The notes below the pieces were generated by a model, which saw only the letters and a program-made list of their open reading frames with translations, had not been told where the DNA came from and did no database searches. A stretch of 64,000 nt of DNA, taken from the NCBI GenBank assembly GCA_905182305.1, contig CAJJBB010000003.1, positions 62,001 to 126,000 on the forward strand. The letters are read 5' to 3'. Shown here piece after piece: positions 55,629-64,000 of this stretch (positions are counted from its first letter, which is position 1; the number at the start of each line of letters is the position of its first letter). Position numbers and translations under genes: made by a program. The stretch is from Flavobacteria bacterium MS024-2A. GTDB taxonomy: Bacteria; Bacteroidota; Bacteroidia; Flavobacteriales; Flavobacteriaceae.

Positions 55629-56543
55629 GTATATATTGTTTTTGCCGCTCTATAGGTATTGGCATGTGCCTCAATAATAATCTTTATGTCCTTAGAATAT
55701 CCACCTCCCATACTGCATTGAAGTGGGATATTTCTTTCATGACATTGCTTTAATATAAACAGATCTCTTTCCTTACATCCTTCAATGGTAAGATTTAATC
55801 TACCCAGTCTTGTCTGTGCCTAAAACATCTACTCCAGATAGATAAAAAATAAAGTCAGGTTTAATATTGTCTATCAATGCAGGAATTATTTTTTTGATTT
55901 TATCCAAATATTTTTTGTCGCCGGTATCATCCTCTAGCGCAACATCTAAGTCACTTTTTTCTTTTTGAAAGGGATAATTTTTTGCTCCATGAACAGAAAG
56001 AGTAAATATTTTTGGATTTGATTTAAAAATAGCAGCAGTACCGTTTCCTTGATGTACATCTAGATCAAGAATTAATATTTGAGATGCTTTCTTTTGGTCA
56101 AGTAAATATTGAGCTGCAATTGCTTGGTCATTAAGTAAGCAAAAAGCTTCTCCACGATCTTGAAAAGCATGGTGTGTTCCTCCTGCAATATTCATGGCGA
56201 TTCCTTTTTTTAAAGCTTTTTCACACCCCATAATAGTTCCCCCCGCTATAATAAGCTCTCTTTCTACTAGTTTCTTTGTAAGAGGAAAACCAATGTTTCG
56301 AATCTCTCTTGTGTTTAAATTTAAATTGATAAGCCTAGTCACATATTCTTTATTATGAATACGTAATACATTTTCTATTGCAACTTTAATAGGTGTGAAA
56401 AAATCAGATGGCTCACAGGTTCCTTCCAGGAGTAATTGTTGTGGAAGAAGTTCATATTTTTCCATAGGGAAACGATGATTTTCTGGAAGTGGGAGCCTGT
56501 ATATAGGATCGTATGCTATTGGTATAAAAGAAGTTAACTCCAT
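55625..56543 (-). CDS. Histone-deacetylase-superfamily protein (AcuC-like, frameshifted)
   Basis: The open frame runs through THHAFQDRGEAFCLLNDQAI, LILDLDVHQGNGTAAIF and YLSGVDVLGTDKTG before a stop at 55800; removing one G near 55797 continues it as KLGRLNLTIEGCKERDLFIL and ends in AAKTIYT. The motifs carry the metal-binding Asp and His and the second Asp. The repaired enzyme is about 305 residues. It may deacetylate acetyl-lysine, polyamines or similar compounds. It sits right after metG on the same strand. Confidence 0.82.
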
Positions 56544-58598
56544 TTAATGGATGGACAATCCTGTTTTGGTGTCTTCTGCTTCAGGAGAAACAAACACAAA
56601 ATGACCTTCGTTATTTTCTCCCAATAAGATCATTCCATTACTTTCAATTCCTTTGAGGGTTCTTGGTTGAAGGTTAGTCAAAAGAGTAACTTTTTTCCCT
56701 ATAAGTTCTTCTGCATTAAAGTCTAAAGCAATACCTGAAACAACAGTCCTTTCTTCCGATCCAATACTTACGGTTATCTCCATTAATTTTTTTGTTTTGG
56801 ACACTTTTTTAGCAGCAACAATAATAGCTACTTTGAGATCCAATGCCGCAAAATTTTCAAAACTTGTTTTGGGTTTTAATGGTAAAATTGTAACGGTTTC
56901 TGTTTTATTTGTTAGACTACTCGCTTTTAATTTTGAGCGTTGAAATTCCATTTGTTCATCTTCAACTTTTTGAAATAGAAGTTTAGCTGGTTTAATTAGA
57001 TGTCCTGATGAAATTAGTATAGTATTCGTTGAAACATCCTTCCATTTTAAATGGGTCACATTTAAATTCAACATGTTTTTTAATTTGGAAGCAGTAAAGG
57101 GTAAAATAGGTTCACTAAGTACAGAAAGACCGGTTGCGATTTGAAGTGCTGTATTCATGATGGTTTTAACGCGCTCAGGATTTGATTTAATAAGTTTCCA
57201 AGGCTCTGAATCGGCTAGATATTTATTCCCAATTCTTGCAAGTTGCATTAAAAGTTGACTTGCTTCTCTGAAACGATAAAGTTCAATAGAAGTTCCAATT
57301 TTTTTGGGGAGCCGCCTCATTTCTGAAAGAACATCAACATCAATTTCAAAAAGCTCAGAAGCTTTCGGAACTTCCCCAGCATAATACTTATGTGTAAGGA
57401 CAACTACACGGTTAATAAAATTTCCATAAATGGCTACTAATTCATTATTGTTTCGTGCTTGAAATTCATCCCAAGTAAAGTCATTATCTTTTGTTTCTGG
57501 TGCATTTGCCGTTAATACATAGCGTAAAACATCCTGATGTTCAGGAAATTCCTCTAAATATTCATGTAACCAGACTGCCCAGTTTTTAGAAGTAGAGATT
57601 TTCTGACCTTCTAAGTTCAAAAATTCGTTAGCAGGAACATTTTCTGGCAAAATATATTCTCCAGAAGCATGAAGCATAATTGGGAAAATAATACAGTGAA
57701 AAACAATATTATCTTTTCCAATAAAATGTACTAACTGTGTATCCTTATCTTTCCAATAAGGTTCCCAATCAATTCCCTTTTGATCTGCCCATTCTTTTGT
57801 AGATGAAATATATCCTATTGGAGCATCAAACCAAACATAGAGGACTTTTCCCAATTCTCCTTTTAAAGGTACTGGTATCCCCCAGTCTAAATCACGGGTA
57901 ACGGCTCTTGGTCTTAAACCTGTATCAATCCATGATTTTACTTGACCATAGACATTGGGTTTCCAATCTTTTTTATGCCCTTTAAGAATCCAATCACTAA
58001 TAAAGTTTTCATACTTATTTAAAGGAAGATACCAATGTTTTGTTTTTTTTAATTCAGGTTTTGCACCACTGATGGTTGATTTTGGATTAATAAGTTCTGT
58101 GGCACTTAAGCTACTGCCACAGCTTTCACATTGATCTCCATAAGCCTCTGCATTTTGACATATTGGACAGGTTCCCAAAACAAACCTATCTGCTAAAAAT
58201 TGTTGAGCTTCAGGATCATATAATTGATCCGAATTTATTTCTTCAAAAATCTTTTTTTCATGTAACTGCTTAAAGAACTCTTGTGCTGTTTCATGATGAA
58301 TTTTTCTGGAAGTGCGAGAATAGTTATCAAATGTAATACCAAATTTCTGAAAAGAATCTCTAATGATTTGATCATAAGTATCAATAATTTCTTGAGGAGT
58401 TTTTCCTTCTTTTTTTGCTTTTAGCGATATGGCTACACCGTGCTCATCGCTTCCACAAATAAAAGCAACATCTTTTCCTTGGCCTCGTAAATAACGAGTG
58501 TAAATATCAGCAGGTATATACACTCCGGCTAAATGTCCAATATGAATGGGACCATTAGTATAGGGAAGGGCTGCGGTTATTGTGTAACGTTTCGGCAT
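56544..58598 (-). CDS. metG: Methionine--tRNA ligase with C-terminal tRNA-binding domain
   Basis: The protein is 684 residues from the ATG at 58598; an earlier in-frame ATG at 58631 would add 11 residues not seen in the family. It shows ALPYTNGPIHIGHLAG (HIGH region), a zinc knuckle CPICQNAEAYGDQCESCG, WFDAPIGYIS, and GQKISTSKNWA (KMSKS variant). The C-terminal 110 residues (KVAIIVAAKKVSKTKKLMEI) form the EMAP-II/Trbp111-type tRNA-binding domain. It charges tRNA-Met. It stands upstream of the deacetylase gene with no gap. Confidence 0.95.
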   Translation of the reverse strand: MPKRYTITAALPYTNGPIHIGHLAGVYIPADIYTRYLRGQGKDVAFICGSDEHGVAISLKAKKEGKTPQEIIDTYDQIIRDSFQKFGITFDNYSRTSRKIHHETAQEFFKQLHEKKIFEEINSDQLYDPEAQQFLADRFVLGTCPICQNAEAYGDQCESCGSSLSATELINPKSTISGAKPELKKTKHWYLPLNKYENFISDWILKGHKKDWKPNVYGQVKSWIDTGLRPRAVTRDLDWGIPVPLKGELGKVLYVWFDAPIGYISSTKEWADQKGIDWEPYWKDKDTQLVHFIGKDNIVFHCIIFPIMLHASGEYILPENVPANEFLNLEGQKISTSKNWAVWLHEYLEEFPEHQDVLRYVLTANAPETKDNDFTWDEFQARNNNELVAIYGNFINRVVVLTHKYYAGEVPKASELFEIDVDVLSEMRRLPKKIGTSIELYRFREASQLLMQLARIGNKYLADSEPWKLIKSNPERVKTIMNTALQIATGLSVLSEPILPFTASKLKNMLNLNVTHLKWKDVSTNTILISSGHLIKPAKLLFQKVEDEQMEFQRSKLKASSLTNKTETVTILPLKPKTSFENFAALDLKVAIIVAAKKVSKTKKLMEITVSIGSEERTVVSGIALDFNAEELIGKKVTLLTNLQPRTLKGIESNGMILLGENNEGHFVFVSPEAEDTKTGLSIH

Positions 58599-58631
58599 AA
58601 TGGGCGCTTCATTTTTTTCAAAAATAAACAA

Positions 58632-59077
58632 TTATCTTCCTATTTAAATTACAAAAGCATGTCTTTTAATTACTTAAAATCATACAATTATTCCCTAAAA
58701 TAACCTTAGAGGTCAAAAGAAGAAAAAATAGCTTCCGTTATTTTCTTGCAAAAGTTAAAAAAAACCACAGTATTGTTTTGGCTTAAGTAGATTGGTTTTT
58801 TAATGAAATTAGATTTTCATTTGTTTACAAGGGAAGGCAATAAAAATATTTTTTAATTTCTTCTAGGTATTTCACCTTAACAAAAACCCATTAATTCTTT
58901 TTTTTGATATTATATTGAAAAACTATTCCCTAGATATTTATGAGTCTTTACATTTTTGCTTTAATAGAGATCAGTAATTACATATAATCATATTGTTAAT
59001 TCGTTTTATGAACTGGAATAATGTTCTAGATGTAACAAATTGTTTAAAATAATTACTTTTGTTTAAAATCTAACGTT
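58632..59077 (+). other. Non-coding region between metG and the ACT-like gene
   Basis: This 446-bp gap separates divergent genes and is very AT-rich. It contains a TAnnTTTG box (see 59054-59061) but no gene-sized frame, no repeat and no hairpin that I can see. Confidence 0.4.
59054..59061 (+). promoter_or_regulatory. -7 box (TACTTTTG)
   Basis: TACTTTTG matches TAnnTTTG and sits 16 bp before the ATG at 59078. No good -33 box is visible at the usual distance. Confidence 0.45.
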
Positions 59078-59740
59078 ATGAGAACTATTGCTTCAACCGT
59101 TTCGGCATACATTAAGACCAAGCCTTATTTATCATCTGCTCTTTCAGATGGAATCATAAACCTTACGTCTTTAGCTAGACAAATTCAGCCTGATATTGAA
59201 ACTGTAATGAGAAAAACAGTAAATCAGGGAGCCATTGTAATGTCATTAAAGCGTGTTTCGGATGATTCGGAATTTTCAACAGATTCAGCTAAAATAACAG
59301 GTGTTTTGAAAAATATGGGTGATATTACCGTTAGGTCTTCTCTTATTGATTACAGTTTTTCAATTTCTGAAACGTTGTTGTTAAATCAAGCTCATTTATT
59401 AAAAGAAATTGAACATAAAAAAGAAGTTTTTTACACTTCTTCAAGAGGAGTAGCGGAGTCTAATATTATTGTAAGTCAGAATATTTCTGAGTTAGTGGAT
59501 ACTATTTTCCATGCAGAGACTTGTCATTCAAAAGTCGAAAACTTATCTTCTATTACGATAAAGCTTCCCACAGAAAATGTCACCATTCCTGGAATTTATT
59601 ATTTTATTTTTCAACGCCTTTCATGGGAGGGAATTAATGTAAATGAAATAATTTCTACCTCAAATGAATTTACCATTTTAATTGATGAGCAGCAGGTAAG
59701 TAGTGCTTTTGAAGAAATTAAGAAGCTGAAGTCTCTTTAA
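59078..59740 (+). CDS. ACT-domain-like conserved protein
   Basis: This 220-residue protein opens MRTIASTVSAYIKTKPYLSS and has a helix-rich N-terminus. It ends with an ACT-like fold (VTIPGIYYFIFQRLSWEGIN, then SNEFTILIDEQQVSSAF). Similar flavobacterial proteins are sometimes annotated as aspartate kinase, but no kinase domain is visible. Function is unknown, perhaps sensing an amino acid. It overlaps the end of mfd by 23 bp in the convergent direction. Confidence 0.75.
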   Translation: MRTIASTVSAYIKTKPYLSSALSDGIINLTSLARQIQPDIETVMRKTVNQGAIVMSLKRVSDDSEFSTDSAKITGVLKNMGDITVRSSLIDYSFSISETLLLNQAHLLKEIEHKKEVFYTSSRGVAESNIIVSQNISELVDTIFHAETCHSKVENLSSITIKLPTENVTIPGIYYFIFQRLSWEGINVNEIISTSNEFTILIDEQQVSSAFEEIKKLKSL

Positions 59741-62700
59741 TAAAAACTAAACTTTGCAAAATGCTAGTTAGTTTTTTAATCTCATCAATTGAGTGAATTG
59801 ATAACAGCAACTTTGGACCATTTTGAGTACTTTTTTCTTTTAATTTTAATCGATCAGGAGCCTTTTGAATTTGCATTAATAAAAAAGAAAAAGACTCTGT
59901 TTGGAAAAATGGACTTTGTTGATCAGAAACAAAATAACAAATACAACTCCCTCGTTTAATAATCAACCGTTCAATACCTAATTTAGAAGCTACCCATTTC
60001 AGGCGCATACTGTCTAAAAGTCCTTTACTGGCTTCAGGAAGAGGCCCAAAACGATCCAAAAGAGTTTGTTCAAAATTATCTAACTCAGAAGGGGCTTTTA
60101 CCTGACTAAGTTCTTGGTAAAGTGCAAGGCGTTCTTTGACAATGTTAACATAATGATCAGGAATAAATAATTCTAAATCGGTATCAATCTGCACCTCTTT
60201 AACGTAGGTTTTTATTTCATCATTTTGATCATCATCATAAAGCTCTTTAAACTCATTTTCTTTAAGTTCATCAATTGCTTCTTGAAGTATTTTCTGATAT
60301 GTCTCAAAGCCCATTTCATTTATAAAGCCGCTTTGTTCACCGCCTAATAAATCCCCCGCACCTCTAATTTCAAGATCTTTCATTGCAATTTGAATTCCCG
60401 AGCCAAGTGCTGAAAATTGTTCGATTGTTTTAATTCTTTTTTGGGCATCACTACTCATTGCACTGTGAGGAGGGGTGATGAAATAGCAAAAAGCTTTTTT
60501 ATTGCTTCGGCCCACTCTTCCTCTCATTTGATGGAGGTCGCTTAAGCCAAAATTATTGGCATTATTTATGAAGATGGTATTAGCATTTGGAACATCCAGT
60601 CCATTTTCAATAATAGTAGTAGCAATTAGAATATCGTATTCTCCTTCCATAAAACCTAACAATGTTTTTTCAAGCTTATTTCCTTCTAATTTACCATGTC
60701 CAATGGCAATTCTTGCATCTGGAACCAAACGTTGAACAAGGCCCGCTACTTCCGTAATATTTTCAACTCTATTGTGAATGAAAAATACTTGACCACCCCT
60801 TTGTAATTCATACATTATTCCATCTCTAATAAGGGTTTCGCTAAATCGTACTACCTCACTTTCAATAGGATATCTGTTTGGAGGGGGGGTTGCTATTACC
60901 GATAAATCTCTTGCGGCCATTAAGCTAAACTGTAAAGTTCTAGGAATGGGTGTAGCTGTTAAGGTTAATACATCAATATTAGCTTTGAGAGATCTTATTT
61001 TTTCTTTAACAGCAACACCAAATTTTTGCTCCTCATCCACAATAAGCAATCCTAAATCTTTAAAAACAACATTTTTATTTACTAACTGATGAGTGCCAAT
61101 TAAGATGTCAATTTTTCCAGCCTCAAGATCTTTTAATATTTGTAGTACGATCTTTTGAAGAGCGAAATCGGTTTATATAATCTACTCGAACAGGCAATTC
61201 TTTTAATCGGTTTGAAAATGTTTTATAGTGTTGGAAGGCAAGTATAGTGGTAGGGACTAAAATTACCACTTGTTTGCTGTTATCTGCAGCTTTAAAGGCA
61301 GCTCTAATGGCTACTTCAGTTTTTCCAAAACCAACATCACCACAAACTAAACGATCCATAGGTTGTTGGGATTCCATGTCTGCCTTCACGGCTTGGGTTG
61401 CCTTTCCTTGGTCTGGCGTGTCTTCGTACATAAACGAGGCTTCTAATTCCCACTGAAGGTAACTGTCTGGATCAAAGGAAAAGCCAATTTTTTGACGTCT
61501 TTTAGCGTATAATTCAATCAGGTTAAAAGCAATTTCTTTAACCTTGGTTTTTGTTTTTTGCTTTAATATTTTCCAAGCTTTTGAGCCTAATTTATAGATT
61601 TTTGGAACTGAACCATCCTTCCCATTATACTTACTAATTTTATGTAATGAGTGAATGCTGAGGTAAAGAATGTCCCGTTCCCCATAAATTAATTTAATTG
61701 CTTCTTGCCACTTATCTTCAACTTCAATTCGCTGAAGCCCTCCAAAGGTTCCTATTCCATGGTCAATATGGGTTACATAATCTCCCACTTCCATTTGAGT
61801 TAATTCCTTAAGATTTAAAGCTTGTTTTCTTGTGAGGTCAGATTTGAGTTTATATTTATGATACCGCTCAAATATTTGATGGTCTGAAAAACAAGCCCAT
61901 TTAGCTTCTAAATCTTCAAAACCTTCAAAAATTGAAACCTCTTTTGTTTTGTAGTGAACCGTTTTTTCTAATTCTTGAAAAATATCATGAAAACGTTTGG
62001 TTTGCTGTTTATTACTACAAAATAAGGTGTTTTCAAAGCCATCATTATGATTGTTGTTAAGATGGGTAATTAACAAATCGAATTGTTTATTAAATGCAGG
62101 CTGAGGACTCTGCTTAATATGAATAAGCTCCTTAATACTTAGTTGATCCGTGCGTTCAAGTACAAGCACAGATTTATCTTTACTATCACGAATCCATTCT
62201 TCTTTATTTACAAAAAGAATTTCTGGGGGGTATTGCGTGGTAGCTTGAAGAGTCGAAAAAGTTTCTATCGCTTTGTCGTATAAGGTTTGTAAACGATCTG
62301 TAGTTTTATCAAAGTTGAAAAATATGAAACTACTTTGCGTTGGGAAAAAATCTAAAATTGTTTTTCGTTTATCTGTAAAGTCATTATTAGAGGTGTCAGG
62401 TAATAATTCAATAGAGTCAAAAGATGAAATAGAGCGCTGAGTTTCCACGTCAAAACTACAAAGGCGCTCTACAGTATCATCAAAAAATTCAATTCTGTAA
62501 GGATGCTGGTAAGCAAAAGAAAAAACATCTATGATTCCTCCACGAACAGCAAATTCTCCTGGACTCGTTACAAAATCAACGCGCTCAAAATTCATTTCAA
62601 AAAGACTTTCATTAATAAAACTTAAAGAAAGAGTAGTATTTTTAATGACCTTAAAAGTTATCCGTTTCAATGTGTGTTGAGAAATTATTTTTTCAAAAAC

Positions 62701-63096
62701 TGCTTGAGGATAGGTCACCACTATTCGTGGTTTTTTAGCGCACTTATTTTTTTTAATACTTCGGAACGAAGCAGCACATTAGCATTATCAGTTGTTTCTT
62801 GTGCGTAAGGTTGTCGGTAACTTGCAGGAAAATAGAGCACGTCTTCTGGACTAAGTAAACGTTCAAAATCATTAAGATAATAGGCTGCTTGTTCTGCATT
62901 ATCTAGCACTAAAAGTAGGGTGTGTTGTTGTTTTTGAAAGGCTGCAGCAATTCTAAAAGAAAAACCAGAACCTACAAAGCCTTTTATGTGGACACACTGC
63001 GTCTCAAAAAACGCTTTTTCTATTGCTTTTTGTGAGTCTAAAGTATCAAAAACGGCTAGAGTCGAGTTGATTGTACTTTTTTTGGCGAAGGTACAA
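59718..63096 (-). CDS. mfd: Transcription-repair coupling factor Mfd (frameshifted twice, start unclear)
   Basis: The reading runs in three frames from VHIKGFVGSGFSF and LDNAEQAAYYLNDFE through LKKISALK, then PRIVVTYPQAVFEK, VGDYVTHIDHGIGTFGGL and CGDVGFGKTEVA (Walker A), then LIVDEEQKFGV (motif II) and RGRVGRSNKKA. A missing A in an A6 run near 62740 and an extra base near 61150 break it; both repairs rejoin family text, KKPRIVVTYP and SSKDVLQILKDLEAG. The N-terminus has no usual start in frame; a TTG at 63096 in another frame could serve if the A7 run at 63077-63083 is miscounted. Mfd displaces stalled RNA polymerase and recruits UvrA. Confidence 0.88.
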
Positions 63097-63185
63097 ATTC
63101 GAATAATTAAATCGAATTTTATTTCGTTAATAACTCAGGGTAAAACCATTTTTTCTGTCAAGCGGAAATAAGTACATTCGTTTTT

Positions 63186-64000
63186 ATGTATTTAATATTT
63201 GATACGGAAACGACTGGCTTACCCAAACGATGGAAAGCCCCACTTACGGACAGTGAAAACTGGCCACGCTGCATTCAAATTGCTTGGCAAATCCACGATA
63301 TTAAAGGTGTCTTGATTCGCCATGAAGATTATTTGATATCACCCGACGGTTTTACGATTCCCTTTGATTCGGAAAAAATACATGGCATTTCAACAGCATT
63401 AGCAGAGAATCAAGGAACTCCTTTAGCAGAGGTATTAAATAAATTTCATACTGCTTTAAACGAAGTGGAGTTTGTGGTTGGACATAATGTAAGTTTTGAC
63501 CGAAATATTATGGGGGCAGAATACCTCCGTTCAGGTCTTGAAGATGTTTTTGAGCAGAAAGCGGTAATTGATACTTGTACTGAAGAGACTGCACGGCTAT
63601 GCCAAATTCAAAGGTGGGCGGGGTGGAAAATTTAAGCTTCCCACGCTCTCAGAGCTATATTATTTTTTATTTCAAGAACGCTTTGAAGATGCACACAATG
63701 CTACAGCAGATGTTGAAGCAACTACAAGAGCTTTATTTGAACTATTACGTAAAGAATTCATTCACCCGAAGGCATTTGATAATCAAGACCTACAAACACA
63801 AGATTTAAAAGCACAACCTCCATTTAAATCGGCCGGTTTAAGCCATCAAAATCTTAAAAAAGCCTCAGAGCAGCTAACAAAAAAAGAAAGTCCTGCACAA
63901 ACTATTTCAATTTCACAGGCTGATAGCTCTGCACTGTCCGCCGCTCCTTTTGTTCATTTACACAACCACTCACAGTTTTCAGTTTTACAAGCAACTTCAA
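63186..64000 (+). CDS. dnaE: DNA polymerase III alpha subunit with N-terminal exonuclease, 5' part (frameshifted)
   Basis: The visible part begins MYLIFDTETTGLPKRWKAPL and contains EKIHGISTALA and VVGHNVSFDRNIMGAEYLRS. This is a DEDDh exonuclease of the type fused ahead of the polymerase in Bacteroidota DnaE. One extra C near 63610 makes the frame end in IQRWAGWKI; removing it gives IKGGRGGKFKLPTLSELYYF, then a linker of about 100 residues and PFVHLHNHSQFSVLQATS, the PHP-domain opening. The gene runs off the right edge. It is the chromosomal replicase, so a true break would be lethal. Confidence 0.9.

Noticed and set aside
62721-62909. Separate small gene at 62721-62909
   Set aside because: Its reading (LDNAEQAAYYLNDFE) is the N-terminal part of Mfd and joins the main frame after one A is restored.
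61140-63610. Programmed ribosomal frameshifting in mfd and dnaE
   Set aside because: No slippery heptamer with a following pseudoknot is apparent, the slips differ in sign and context, and similar slips occur in unrelated genes nearby.
1-64000. Mobile element, prophage, CRISPR array, rRNA or tRNA
   Set aside because: I found no transposase or integrase-like protein, no regularly spaced repeats, and no tRNA-like T-loop motif or rRNA-like block.

Overview
The window is AT-rich and densely packed. Its gene content points to a marine member of the Flavobacteriaceae (Bacteroidota): a complete MoxR/BatABCDE aerotolerance operon, a long PurF, a DNA polymerase III alpha subunit with a fused N-terminal exonuclease, an IPExxxVDY-family protein between rnc and pyk, a CrtA-like/CrtD/CruF carotenoid set, and promoter boxes of the TAnnTTTG type. 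Most of it is ordinary chromosomal housekeeping. I see no rRNA, tRNA, CRISPR array, prophage or insertion sequence.

Layout. 1-7.7 kb is a sugar-oxidation module. A minus-strand operon (two TIM-barrel isomerase/epimerase genes, a Gfo/Idh/MocA oxidoreductase and a nucleoside-permease-like MFS carrier) diverges from a GMC oxidoreductase plus gluconate-2-dehydrogenase-subunit-3-like gene. A secreted esterase-like hydrolase and a lipoprotein cytochrome c lie nearby. The set resembles the membrane-anchored 3-keto-sugar dehydrogenase systems. 7.7-15.7 kb holds miscellaneous metabolism: thioesterase, M20 peptidase, EamA transporter, ArsC-like protein, cystathionine gamma-synthase, LpxH, HflX, an SDR and an aldo/keto reductase. 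15.9-24.9 kb is moxR-DUF58-batD-like-batA-B-C-D-E. 24.9-32.4 kb holds cvpA, pheS, gpsA, an asparaginase lipoprotein, dinB and pyk, plus two clearly decayed pseudogenes. 32.4-35.1 kb is the acpP-fabF-rnc-IPExxxVDY-pyk operon. 35.3-40.0 kb holds purN, rnhA, a PfkB kinase, purF and a superoxide dismutase. 40.1-46.1 kb is an AddAB-like helicase/nuclease pair. 46.2-53.2 kb holds an unusual EF-hand membrane protein and two blocks of carotenoid genes separated by a ThuA-like gene and a K+ channel. 53.2-64 kb holds small unknowns, an epimerase, a CBS protein, an HDAC-family deacetylase, metG, an ACT-like protein, mfd and the start of dnaE.

The most striking property is the set of eleven single-base frameshifts in otherwise well-conserved genes, including mfd (twice) and dnaE. 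They lie only in the first 11 kb and the last 17 kb. Because dnaE is essential, I think most are consensus errors, and I list the repaired genes across their full span. Three other loci are different: a cytochrome c tail at about 5.9 kb, an ABM-domain gene at 29.6 kb and a small conserved protein at 25.5 kb. The latter two carry several internal stop codons and look truly decayed. No convincing new defence or mobile system was found. The best candidates for new biology are the EF-hand/transmembrane protein, the hairpin inside the start of rnc, and the sugar-oxidation module with its cytochrome remnant.
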